64,000 bases of DNA, from the NCBI GenBank assembly GCA_024500155.1, contig CM044858.1, forward strand, positions 1,488,001 through 1,552,000. Reading direction: 5' to 3'. Positions 39,701 to 49,266 of this stretch are shown here, piece after piece (positions within the stretch are counted from its first letter, which is position 1; each line of letters begins with the position of its first letter). The notes under the pieces are model-generated. The model was given only the letters and a program-made list of their open reading frames with translations. It was not told the origin of the DNA and ran no database searches. Source of the DNA: Chenopodium formosanum (Eukaryota; Streptophyta; Magnoliopsida; Caryophyllales; Amaranthaceae). A program made the translations under genes and the position numbers.

Positions 39701-40791
39701 CCAAAACCCCACCACCAAGCACCAACAAATCCCGAAACCCCACCTTATAATCACCCTCCTCGCAGCAAATAAAAGCCACCCCATGGCAGGAATTCAACCT
39801 ACCGGCCTCACTCACCCTCCCCCGTGGACCGCATCAAATCGAAATCCACCACAAAAATACCAACCCTAGCTTTAGATTTGATCGATTTCCGTTGTTTTTT
39901 CTAAGATTGCATACCCAATTCTCTCTCTTTCGTGTCAATTAGAGATCCTTAATTGAGACAAAGAATAATGCGGGTGGTGGTGGCGGTGGCGGTAAAGAAG
40001 ATGAAGAAGATTGGTGGTTGTAATGGTGCGATGTCGAAGGTGTTTATGGTGGCCTTGGTGTTGGTGGTCTGGTGTTGAAGGTGTTCATGGTGTTGGTGGT
40101 CTGGTGCGGTGGTTCTTATGGTGGTCGGTGATGATGGCCTGGTGGTGGCTAATGATGATGGTGGTACGATGGTGGGGTGCAATTAGGAGAAATAAGGGTC
40201 ACGTGCAAGTCACGTGAAGGTCAACGCCGGATTCCGGTGGGTGAACGCCTGAAAGTGGGGGTTGGTTGTCGTTAACAAAAAAAAATTATAATAAGGCCTG
40301 TCTTTGCCAAAAAAAATTTAAAAGGTTGTCTTTAAAAGGTTGTCTTAAACAAATTTTCCTTATTTATCATTGGTGGTGTTAAATTATAAATACTTCTACA
40401 TGAAGGTTATCACTAATCTATTGCTTTATATATGCAGATATGTAACTAGATATTCCAATGGCTACTTTAATTTGACATTTACTACAATCAAGGTATAAAA
40501 CGCGAATTCATATGATTTATTTCTTTAATTTTTATTTTTTCTTAATATATGGCCAATTTAGGATTATTTACTGTTCCATATTATTTGGCCCCAGTTCAAA
40601 TAAAGCTTAAAATGACTTTTTTCATTTTATTTGCAATTAAGAAATCATATTATAAGACATTATTGAATTTGTAGCATTGCATAATCAAATTGCTATTTTT
40701 GTAGGGCGCAGGGCATGTTGCCCCCGAATATAAGCCGCGAGAATGTTTTACAATGTTTCAAAGATGGATCGCATTTAGTCCTCTATCATAA
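30799..40791 (+). CDS. Serine carboxypeptidase-like (SCPL, acyltransferase-type clade) protein
   Basis: A secreted or vacuolar alpha/beta-hydrolase; plant SCPL clade-I members often transfer acyl groups from glucose esters to metabolites. Fourteen exons: 30799-30989, 34677-34819, 35058-35161, 35686-35805, 35891-35993, 36622-36659, 36795-36896, 37030-37113, 38368-38442, 38594-38665, 38863-38996, 39095-39217, 40438-40492 and 40705-40791. Phases agree and give 476 residues, a normal SCPL length. A signal peptide (about 1-29) is followed by FLPGFPGKLPFTLETGYVEV, then GGPGCSS (96-102), LDSPVGAGFSYA, the nucleophile motif GASYGG (Ser205), SGDQDM (Asp about 391) and GAGHVAPEY (His452). The triad is present, but the residue before the Ser is Ala, where GDSY or GESY is usual. 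The substrate cannot be read from sequence. Introns 1, 3, 5, 8, 10 and 12 carry transposons. A decayed tandem copy follows. Confidence 0.9.
31558..34281. mobile_element. hAT-type element in SCPL intron 1
   Basis: Terminal inverted repeats TAGGGCTGTCAAA / TTTGACAGCCCTA, with an 8-bp flanking duplication differing at one base (TTAACTAT at 31550-31557 and TTAATTAT at 34282-34289). The ends carry AAACGGGTTGAAAA and CCCAAACCTAACCCG blocks. It is non-autonomous, with no transposase seen, and is interrupted by the CACTA element at 31956-33585. Confidence 0.85.
31956..33585. mobile_element. CACTA-type element nested in the hAT element
   Basis: Begins CACTAGTAGAAATAAG and ends TTTTTTCACCTAGTG, flanked by the 3-bp duplication TAT (31953-31955 and 33586-33588). 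Both sub-terminal regions are packed with CCACCGGTT/AACCGGTGG repeats, the typical transposase-binding layout of CACTA elements. The interior has a purine-rich GAGAGGAGA tract (about 33090-33350) that creates long but meaningless ORFs on both strands. Length 1,630 bp; no transposase, so non-autonomous. Confidence 0.9.
34336..34638. mobile_element. Stowaway-like MITE in SCPL intron 1
   Basis: Left end TTCCCTCCGTCCCCAAATGA, right end GGGACTATCAAAAGGAGACA, TA flanks. It ends only about 40 bp before the exon-2 acceptor. Same family as 35219-35520, in opposite orientation. Confidence 0.75.
35219..35520. mobile_element. Stowaway-like MITE in SCPL intron 3
   Basis: Left end CTCTCTCCGTCCCCTTTTGA and right end TATCAAAAGGGGACAG. 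Its reverse complement matches the element at 34336 over most of its length (for example CCCAAAATGTTCACCCCATT). Confidence 0.75.
36020..36291. mobile_element. TTCAG-repeat MITE, copy 6, in SCPL intron 5
   Basis: Inverted ends AGGTCCCGTTCTCTTCACCT and AGGTGAAGAGAACAGGGCCT. The inside is repeated CTGAACTGAA/TTATTTTTACTGAA units. It is the longest copy of the family in the window (about 270 bp). Confidence 0.75.
37515..37627 (+). mobile_element. Short SINE in SCPL intron 8
   Basis: A tRNA-derived Pol III promoter is visible: A box TAGCTTAAGTGG and B box GATCGATTC, about 35 bp apart, with an A tail at 37619-37627. It is flanked by a 15-bp direct duplication with one mismatch, GCACCAAGTTGTTGA (37500-37514) and GCACCAAATTGTTGA (37628-37642). 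These are the hallmarks of a retroposed SINE of about 113 bp. Confidence 0.9.
37673..38328 (-). mobile_element. Non-autonomous Helitron in SCPL intron 8
   Basis: Read on the minus strand it starts TCTATACTAAT...ATATTAAAAGACG and ends CACTCACTAGT, with a GC hairpin (GGGC-AAC-GCCC) a few bases before the CTAGT end. A 5' TC, a 3' CTAG-type end with hairpin, and no target duplication fit Helitrons. It carries no Rep/helicase. The 5' end is ambiguous because the terminal word is duplicated there. Confidence 0.7.
38701..38791. mobile_element. Stowaway-like MITE in SCPL intron 10
   Basis: CTCCCTCTATCTCTTTATTA at the left and TTTATAAAGAGACGGATGGA at the right, flanked by TA. About 91 bp. Confidence 0.8.
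39344..39562 (-). mobile_element. Truncated TRIM/LTR retroelement in SCPL intron 12
   Basis: On the minus strand, in order: a primer-binding site TGGTATCAGAGCC (39559-39547, complementary to initiator tRNA-Met), a short internal part, a polypurine tract TGAGGGGGAG (about 39425-39416), and a 72-bp 3' LTR starting TGATAGAGTATAAAAC and ending CCTCTAACA (39415-39344). The 5' LTR expected beyond 39562 is not recognisable. There is no coding capacity. Confidence 0.7.
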
Positions 40792-41573
40792 TTTCATATA
40801 TTAATATATATGATCAACATTATTATATGATCAACATTTGTACCTTGGACTTCATGGGAATATTTGGATTTCCATTAGACATCCTTTTTGCAAAAGGTTG
40901 AACAATTTAAATTATTTATCTTTAATTATGTATTAACAAAAGAATCTTGCTAATGAGTACTCCTCCAAGTCTGTGATTAATAGCAATTTTAAATTTGACC
41001 TTGAAACTATGATTTTGAAAGAATAATAGTGAGTTTTTATTGTCAATTTTTTATTTATTATTATTTTTTTTAATTTTTTTTTTAAATGTTGATCATTAAA
41101 GTAAAAACATAGAGAATAAAAAGGTATAGAGTACTAAATCTAACAACTATATCTTTCCAAATACGCCCTAAGGGTCTGTTTGTTCAGTTCAGCTTAATTT
41201 GAGTTCAGTTCAGTTTCTAATTTCCTTCTATCATAAAATATTCATTTTTGCTCTATTCAGTACCGTTCAGTTCAGCTCCAATCAGTTCAGTTCATTTCAG
41301 TTGAGCTGAGTTCAGTAAATGTTAACATGTCCTAACTGTTTTGTAATTTTTATAAAATATCAATAACTACACGTGTTGGTTTTCCATTTGTATTTGTCAA
41401 CTCTAGTATAGGGAAAAAGACAGAAAAGAGTTGATAAGAGACTATCAATGATTGGTCAGGTAAACAAAAATCAAAGACATTCCTAAAAACCCAATTTAAA
41501 TCACTTCATAGACAGTCATAGATTTTGATTAGTGAGCCTAAATACAAAAAAGTTACCATTAATTCTACCAATT
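40792..41573. other. Spacer between the two SCPL copies
   Basis: About 0.8 kb of AT-rich sequence holding the 3' end of the first SCPL gene and one TTCAG-type MITE (41171-41333). No further exon is seen. Confidence 0.6.
41171..41333. mobile_element. TTCAG-repeat MITE, copy 7
   Basis: AGGGTCTGTTTGTTCAGTTC at the left, many TTCAG units, GTTAACATGTCCT at the right. Confidence 0.7.
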
Positions 41574-44434
41574 ATGAAGCAGAGGAATATCAATAAACAG
41601 AGTTACTCTGCTTTTCTTCTGATTTTATTGATCAAATTATCACCATTAAATTCGATTAATTTACCAAATTCTCATTCAAAGCTCGTCAACTCTTTACCTG
41701 GGTTTCCTGGAAGTCTACCTTTTAAGCTTCATACTGGGTATGCTCACGATTTTACATCTTTATTTTATTTTATAATCTTTTTTTTTATTTTTTTTTTTGA
41801 AAAAAATTTATAATCTATTTTTTATTTATCTAAAGCTGCTTTTTGAATATTCAATTTTCGTAAGTTTGTCATTTTATAGTGAATTTTCGAGGAGGGGATT
41901 TAATTTTGTGTTGGTAGTTATGTTTGATGTTGATCGTAACAGATGATTTGGCTTGTTACATTTTTCTTCAACGCAATTACTATCTATGGGGTCAAAATAA
42001 AAATAATCTAGACTGTATTTTATGATGTACTCTGCATATATAATTTAACAATTAACGTGCGATTTTGTTAAATTCATTTCAATAAAATTTTTATAATTTT
42101 TTACTTTCATAATTTTCACTTACAATTTTAGATACTGATGCTAACATTACAGAACATACAAAAGCCAAGTTTGTCAAAATGTCAAACATTAAAGAAAAGA
42201 GGGAGTACTATCGATATATATAATAGGCATAAACACATTCATGCAATAAATGTCCCAAATTTTGATTATTTATTTACTTATTTATTTTTTTGTTTGGGAT
42301 ATGTTCACTTTTAAGGCTGTTTTTACTCAATTTTGGGTTTGAAGTGCATTTTTTAATTAGCAACTTTTCACAATTTTTTCTAGGTCTACTTAGCTCTGAG
42401 TTTAATGGGTGAGATAGCTTTGGATTTGATCACATGTTTTTTTTTTTTTGAGAAAAAAAAAAAAAAAAATCTTAAACTTGGGTTTCATCTACTTAGCTCT
42501 GAGTTCAATTTAGTGAGCCCAATTCAAAATTTAATTATTTTGTTTTTTGTGCAATGAGTAAACAGACAGTAATAGAAATTTTCATGACTTACATTGTGTC
42601 ACTGTAGACATAAAAGTTGATACACTTCTTTGTAATATTTCAGGTGAATCAGGACACAATATAGTTTGTTTCAGGCATATATGAGGATAAAATGTTAACG
42701 AATTGATGCACTTCTATTTACCGTTTTATTGATCCAGGGATATGTTCTCGGAAGTCCTGTGAGTGATCCAGACGAGAGTGATTTTATTGGGAGAATCAAT
42801 TTTGTTTATCGTGTATCGCTATTATCAGATGATCTTTACGAGGTACACACTTGAAACTCCGCATCTTTCATGGCTGCTAACTTATAGCTATATTTTGATT
42901 GCAGCTATAAGATCATACCTTTTCTGCTTCTCACTCATTTCCACAAGGATATATGTTAAATATTGGGGAAAATAGTTCTCTCTATATTTCCATTGTATTT
43001 TCCCATTCATAATATTCGACCACGTTACAATATATATAGATAATAGGAATAACTAACCCTAATATTCCTTATTATCTTAACTTCCTAAATCTATTCACAA
43101 TATATATCATATATCTTTTCACAATAATATCTCATATGAATGTATATTGTGAATAGATTTAGGAAGTTAAGATAATAAGGAATATTAGGGTTAGCAATGC
43201 AGAATGCGAAGATAATGCTCAGACTGTTTCTGATGTGAGTGATTGAGTAATTGAGTAATTGTTAGAAAAAAGTGTTGAATCAAGTTATTTAGCTGCTTAA
43301 TGTTTGAACCTAAGTATATGTGATCTTTCTTTTCAAAAGAGAAGTATTCAATCAAAGTATTGGACTAACAATTACCTCTTATGCAGTTTATTGCTCCATT
43401 AAATGATGAAAATATTTTGGAGTCAAAATGCAATGATTTGTTCCCAAGTAATTGGTGTCGGGTATGTAATTCCATTGCTCTTCATCCTTGTTCAAGCTCT
43501 AGTACTGTATCAATAACCATTTCTTGTCTTCTTTCCTGCGGTATAGAAAAACTATAACTTAATCATCGACAATTGGGCAAATAATGCTCAAGTTCGAGAA
43601 GCACTTCATGTTCGGGAGGTAAGCTGATTATTCTAATCATAGAGGTCGCTTTGAAGTTCATTTAATTATTAACAAAGCTCAGAAGCTGGTTCATATTACG
43701 TTTGTCATGAACAATTATAATATCATCACTAACCTTGAATTGTTTTTAGGGAACAGTGGGTCATTGGACTCGATGTAACTTAACCATGAGGACTCAAACA
43801 TACAACACAACAATGATGAGCAACAGCTTTGGTGATCATCAATATCTTGCAAACAAGCCTATTAGAGCACTTATATACAGGTAATATTTATTAGCTTTTG
43901 TTCCATAGTCTCCTTGTTTCCTCCTTAAAACCAAGTTACAAACCTCAGTTACTATACGAAGGACCCCGTAAATTGATTAGAGTTCTTTTGCTCATCAACA
44001 GTGGTGATCAGGAGCTGAGTGCAACATATGTGGGCACACAGAGATGGATCAAGAAGCTCGACGTACCAATTGATAATGATTAGAGGCCATGGATTGTAAA
44101 TGGCCAAGTTGCTGGGTAATTTGCTTGTACTTCTATCCTTGACAGTCAACATTTTTCCATTGAATTTTATTGACTATGTAGTATTGTGTTATGCAGATAT
44201 GTTACAGATTATTCAAATGGGCACTACAATTTGACATTTACCACAGTTAAGGTATATAAGACACATTATTCAGCTATACTTCTCCCATTCAATTCTTCTT
44301 TTTTTGAAATTATAGTAATTGAATATCGAATTCACGATTTGTGATTGTAGGGAGCAGGGCATTGCCCTTCAGAGTATAAACCTCGAGAAAGTTTGTTCAT
44401 GTTCCAAAGATGGGTTGCACAAAAGTATCTCTAG
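41574..44434 (+). pseudogene. Decayed tandem SCPL copy
   Basis: A second SCPL gene in the same orientation. Recognisable exons: 41574-41737 (signal peptide and SLPGFPGSLPFKLHTG), 42738-42842 (GYVLGSPVSD...LLSDDLYE), an exon-8 remnant ending at 43234 (AECEDNAQTVSD), 43387-43461, 43547-43618, 43750-43880, 44002-44115, 44197-44251 and 44351-44434 (GAGHCPSEYKP, ending QKYL). The counterparts of exons 2-6 of the intact gene, which carry the oxyanion loop and nucleophile Ser, are absent between 41738 and 42737. TAG at 44081-44083 interrupts exon 12 where the intact copy has TGG (DYYWRPW versus DND-stop-RPW). An inverted-repeat insertion breaks exon 8. Splice sites of the surviving exons are intact, so decay may be recent. 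Confidence 0.88.
43053..43194. mobile_element. Foldback element inside SCPL-pseudogene exon 8
   Basis: Arms 43053-43104 (CTAACCCTAATATTCCTTAT...) and 43143-43194 are reverse complements over about 52 bp with a loop of about 38 bp. Together with the adjacent sequence from about 42974 it separates the two halves of the exon (GYMLNIGEN upstream, NAECEDNAQ downstream). Confidence 0.7.
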
Positions 44435-45524
44435 TGGGGCGAATGGCGATAGTTAAATTTCTAATTTCAGAAAAGTGCATTTGATTAATCGTGGTTTGCC
44501 TATTGTATAATGGCATCTATGCATATAAAGGAAAATCATATCTGTGTGAGTTGACTTATTATTGATTGATTTTAGGATGAAACCTCCTTCGAAAATCTAA
44601 GTAGTCTTGCTTTCCTTTTTATCAGAGTAGAGAGCAATATCATTATTAGTAAAATTTATCAGCGCCGATTACATGTTATATATAATTAAGCATTTGAACC
44701 TCCTTATATCATTGTGTAATTAAAGAGAGGAAAAGAGTGAATATAAAACAAGTTGGTTAGGTGTGAGTGTGTGACCTAAGTTTAAGATACTCCCACTGTT
44801 TTAAAAATTAAAATGAATGCCCTAATTTGACTGGGTACATATATATGTCAACGTAAAATTTTGGCCAATAATATCTATGATTATCAATAAATATATACTA
44901 TGAATATAATAAAAAAATTGATACAGTACTGAGACGATTTTAACAAATACGCACATGACTATAAAATTTCTTATGTATAAATCCTCACGTTAGATTATCT
45001 AAATAGTGCACGAAGTCAAAATGAGGCATTAATTTTGAAATGAAGAGAATAAACACTCATTAATGCTTCACTTTCTTATTAATTGGGTTTCAAAGAAAGG
45101 GTCTTGTTTTATCCAATAATAGAACTAGAAAAATAAGTTTACGAAAGAAATGTTGATTCAGACGTGAAAAGAACATATTCCGGGTTTTCCACTTTCCACC
45201 ATTATTCTTGTCCGAAATCCTTTGAATTCATGTATTGAATCCCAAGCAGGTGAACAACTAAAAGAAGGAAAAAGGATGCTAATTAAAATAGGGTAATTTT
45301 TTAAATTCTTAAAACAAAAAATACCATTGAAAATTTTATTCCAAAAAAAAAAAAAAAAACTTTAAACAAGTAAATCAATAGAGAACTTGAGTAACAAAGT
45401 CGTTTATCTATCTACATGTTTTGTCATAAGTCACAAAATACTTGCAATTACTTTACTTTTATTCCTTTCACATTAAAAAAAAAAAAAAACCAGAAATCGT
45501 AGTATTTCCTTCACTTAAAATTGT
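44435..45524. other. Gene-free spacer
   Basis: AT-rich sequence between the SCPL pseudogene and the next gene, with one Stowaway-like end near 44790 and several A runs. Nothing else is recognised. Confidence 0.6.
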
Positions 45525-46679
45525 ATGACAGAAAAAACACACACAACTCAAACTAAGAAGAAGATAATGGGTGGTAGACCAACAAGTTTATCCGCAAATT
45601 CTGACCCTTTAAACTTTGCTAAACCAACGACTTCTTCTACTACTTCTTCTGTTGATTCTGTTTTCGGTTCGGTACCTACTCGACTCGAAGCTGAATATGC
45701 AATTACAGCCTTTCAAAGGTATGTAATATATTTCAACCGACTTTTTTTTTGTACATAATATATAGTAGTCTTCATCTTGTTATAAAGGTTTGTTGCTTGC
45801 TATGATTTTTGACCGACATTATTAATCATCCAATTATTGAAATATGCATCAGATGTAAGTAATTACAAAAAAGGGGAGATTGAAATTTCAAAGAATCTCC
45901 CTCTAACATAAGATATTAAGATGAATTTTACAAGCTAAAACAGAACATACCATATACAAGTAGTCTGATGGAGTTCCCTTCAAAATTTCAGTTTCATGAT
46001 GCAAGGGCTTTCTTCATCGATGTTGATATTTGATCGTCTTCAGCCAATTTTGAGCCATGATCAACTGCAGTCCACTGGATTCCAAAGGGTTTATGATGCC
46101 TTTCACTTGCTACAGACAGTTCCATATGTTCAAGTAAGTTATTTAATTAATATACACATCGTAACTTGTAAACAAAGGATGAGAAGAAAAACAGGATGAG
46201 CAAAACATCTTTGTTACATGCAGAGAATGGTGGTTTCCATATCATCTGATAAAGCTGTGTGGGATGCTGTAATGAACAATAACGAAGTTCAGGAGTTCCG
46301 CCAGTTACTCCATCAAGGTACATTTCAGATACTTTGTACGAAGTACATATATATCACTTAACTTATTTAGAGTTTTCCTTTACTGATTAATTGAGGAAAT
46401 GCTGATGCAGCTAAATCAAGCAGACATCAGAGGTCTGATGAGGAACCTGCCTTGGTTTCAATGATTTTAAAGTGGATATTGGACAACATGAAGCTTAAAG
46501 TTTTGCAACTGATTGAGTCGTTGAAGTCAGTAGTCAGCAACAGCTTCGAGTCCTCCCAATACAAGAACACAACAAACCCTGAATTGAAACATGGGTTTGA
46601 GGAGATGATTGTCTCGACTGTACTTCTCTCTACCATTACTCTCATGATTGTGCTTGTAACTCGTGCCTATGGAGCATAA
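45525..46679 (+). CDS. Unidentified plant protein with C-terminal membrane segment
   Basis: Four exons: 45525-45718, 45992-46133, 46224-46317 and 46411-46679. Phases agree and give 232 residues; a second in-frame ATG (45567, MGGRPTSL) could be the true start, giving 218. The first part is Ser/Thr-rich, followed by SVFGSVPTRLEAEYAI, which is also conserved in the exon copy at about 48300-48365 and is therefore likely the constrained core. The middle part is helical (FDRLQPILSHDQLQSTGFQR; SSDKAVWDAVMNNNEVQEFR). A hydrophobic stretch near the C-terminus (IVSTVLLSTITLMIVLVTRA) suggests a tail anchor. I do not recognise a named family and assign no function. Confidence 0.8.
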
Positions 46680-49266
46680 TCATTATTAACCCTGCTTAGT
46701 TTGGGCTTAATTAACATGTGCGTATTTTGAGTATTGGAATCAGTTGATTTCCAACTTGTGTAGCTACATTAAGGATAATTTTCAACCTATTCAACCCTCT
46801 TGAAAAAATCTGCATAGATCTTGGCTCCCCGGCTCCTAAAAATAAGTTTGGATAGTACCCTGAACCCAAGCTTTTGCTCATTATGTTACTTTAGGTTATT
46901 CATTACCCTAATAGTTTCCTAACTAATTAGGCAAGTATTATTTTTCCCCAAATTATACTTTGCGATTGTCTGTAGTCTGTATAAAACCTTGTAAAGTTGC
47001 ATACAATTAACAAGTGCATCAAGTAAAAAAAAAAAAATGTAAATCAATGTCTTGCAGACTTGCAGTTACATTCTATTGTCTGAATTCAAATCACTGAATG
47101 CCATTTGCAGTGGTCTAGAATCACAAATCAGTATAGTTTAATGATTACAGTTATTGTTTAATCTGATGGCTCAATAGACCATAATCTGTCCCAAAGGAGG
47201 ATACATTCAATCAACGACCTGACATGAATACATGACTGTCTGTAACTCAACACTTTCTGGCCTCTTAGTCAGTTATCAAGGTCTTACTGAGCAGCAGCAT
47301 CAGGGTCTCACTGAGCAGTAATCAGGGCCTCTTAGTCAGTAAATCAGTAATCAAGGTCTCACTGAGCAGCATCATCAGGGGAAAGGCAGAGCTAGCATTT
47401 GGCCATTTGGGACAACAAGATACAGATGGGATGACTGAAGAATGAAAACATAAAAGAATTCTCTTCGTCTCAAATTAGTACAAGTCGTTTGATTGTGTTA
47501 GGAATAATTTATTTTTTGAGATAATTATGGCAAATAACTATATTCCATCACAATTCTCACAAACTAGTTTGTTTATATTCTATTTTTGGCAGAAATGAAA
47601 GCAGCTGAGTAGACTTGTGTAACGGTGTATGACCGATCTTACACTCATGATAATGTAAGACGTTTAAAATTTACCCCGAAAAAGATAGAATCAAGAAATC
47701 ATCTCCCTCTACCTGTCTCATACTACACACACTGTACTAAATTAAGCACAAATTCAGCCACCTTTCCTTGGTATTTTTGCCTTTTCTCTCTTTCTACGAA
47801 TAGTTGTGGAATCAGACTGATTTCCTCACAACCTTCCTCATCTTCGTCATTAGCAATAAAAAATTGGTACGGAGTACTTTGTAATGGCAAATCAAATTTC
47901 TTTCTTTTCATCATGATGCATAAGGATGCTTTAAGCCTAAAGCTGCTAAAGTTCATTATAATAATCAGCAGCTTTAACTTTTGCTCTTGGAAATTTTATA
48001 CTTCATTTTTTTTTGAATGAATCCATTAGACAATTCAATTTTATGGTATAGACTGAGGAATAAGGATACTAAAAACTACGAAATAAGAAATTTTTCCCCT
48101 CTATACTTTCCTAAATACACAGATCGTCCATTACAATTATGCCAATCTTTTCCAAAATTTTCACATTTTCTGTTATACCAAAAGATAAAATGGAAGAAAA
48201 AACTCGTAAAACAACACAAATTTCTAATTTGTCTTTACCATCAACTTTAGCTAACAGAAATAAGATTGGGGGTCAAATATCAACTGATAAGTATTGTATT
48301 AACTCTGTTTTTAGGTCCGTTCCCACTCGAGCTGAGGCTGATTACTCCATGTCAGCCATCCAAAGGTATGAACAGCATAGCATTAGGACCTAGTCTCTTC
48401 TTACTTGGTTTCCTACTATTTCTTTCCTCTACTTCAAAGCCTACTATCGATACACGGGTGTTCTCACTGACCTGATCTATTGATTTCCCATCAAATCACA
48501 GTTTTGAAGTGGAGGAAAGAAATAGTACGAAACAAAGTAGGCTTTGAAGTAGTTGTCCTCCTCCCCACCCCAATCTACCTTTCTCTATTCGCTCTGTTGA
48601 AATAACTGGTGTATTCCCAGTTTTCACAGAGTATTATAGTGCATTACTACTACAAGGATGATTAATAGAGAACTATAGATTACAAGTGACAACTGCAAGG
48701 AAAGATAAAGACGTTTTGGAAGGGGTAAAACTCTGCAAATATAGGCTTATAGCAACTCAAGTGCTTAAAACTCATGCGAGGTGATAGTAGTCATGAGGAA
48801 AAAGAGAGGAGAATTTATATTTCATTTCAAACTTAACTGTTACATTAGCACTCAACTGGATGGAACTTAGCAAAAGGGATATCATACATATACTACGAAT
48901 CAAAAAATGTCAACCTACCATATAGAAATATAGAATTGTCAAAACTAGAAGATGAGGTAACCACTCTTGAGTACCAACTCAGTCCAGAACATGAGATTAC
49001 AAAATATTAAGCACAAGGTTGAAAAGTTTGCAATTGTAACCGATATTTACCTCATTCCATATTGGATTAGACGATATAAGTAAAAAATTTAATAGAACAA
49101 ATTGGCTGGATTGAATCCTCTTGTCATGCATGTCTTGAACTGGTCTCAGTAATCTGAACGGCAAACACTTTACAAGCTTCTCTAGGGAAACCCCTGGCAA
49201 TTAGTAAGTAAAAGGGAACACCAAACTTGAGAAGTTAACTGCTCCTATCTAGGAAGACTCCAAAAT
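46680..49266. other. Spacer with a duplicated first exon
   Basis: Apart from the exon copy at 48139-48365 I see no supportable gene between the unidentified gene and the 3' end of NUP62. One Stowaway-like end (CTCTTCGTCTCAAATTAGTA) lies near 47460. Confidence 0.55.
48139..48365 (+). pseudogene. Copy of exon 1 of the 45525 gene
   Basis: The stretch CINSVFRSVPTRAEADYSMS and the following AIQR, ending at a CAAAG|GTATG donor, parallels SVFGSVPTRLEAEYAITAFQ and R of the upstream gene, which ends at the same donor motif and phase (2). The upstream part (MEEKTRKTTQISNLSLPSTL) is diverged. No counterpart of exons 2-4 follows before NUP62, so this is a partial duplicate, or the start of a gene whose other exons I cannot see. 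Confidence 0.7.

Noticed and set aside
39403..40217. ORFs in SCPL intron 12 rich in Pro/Thr or Val/Trp
   Set aside because: They arise from CCACCAC/GGTGGT simple sequence next to the truncated TRIM; no exon is needed here because exons 12 and 13 join in phase.
41532..41573. Earlier start for the SCPL pseudogene
   Set aside because: It would need a GTG start; the first ATG giving a signal peptide is at 41574.
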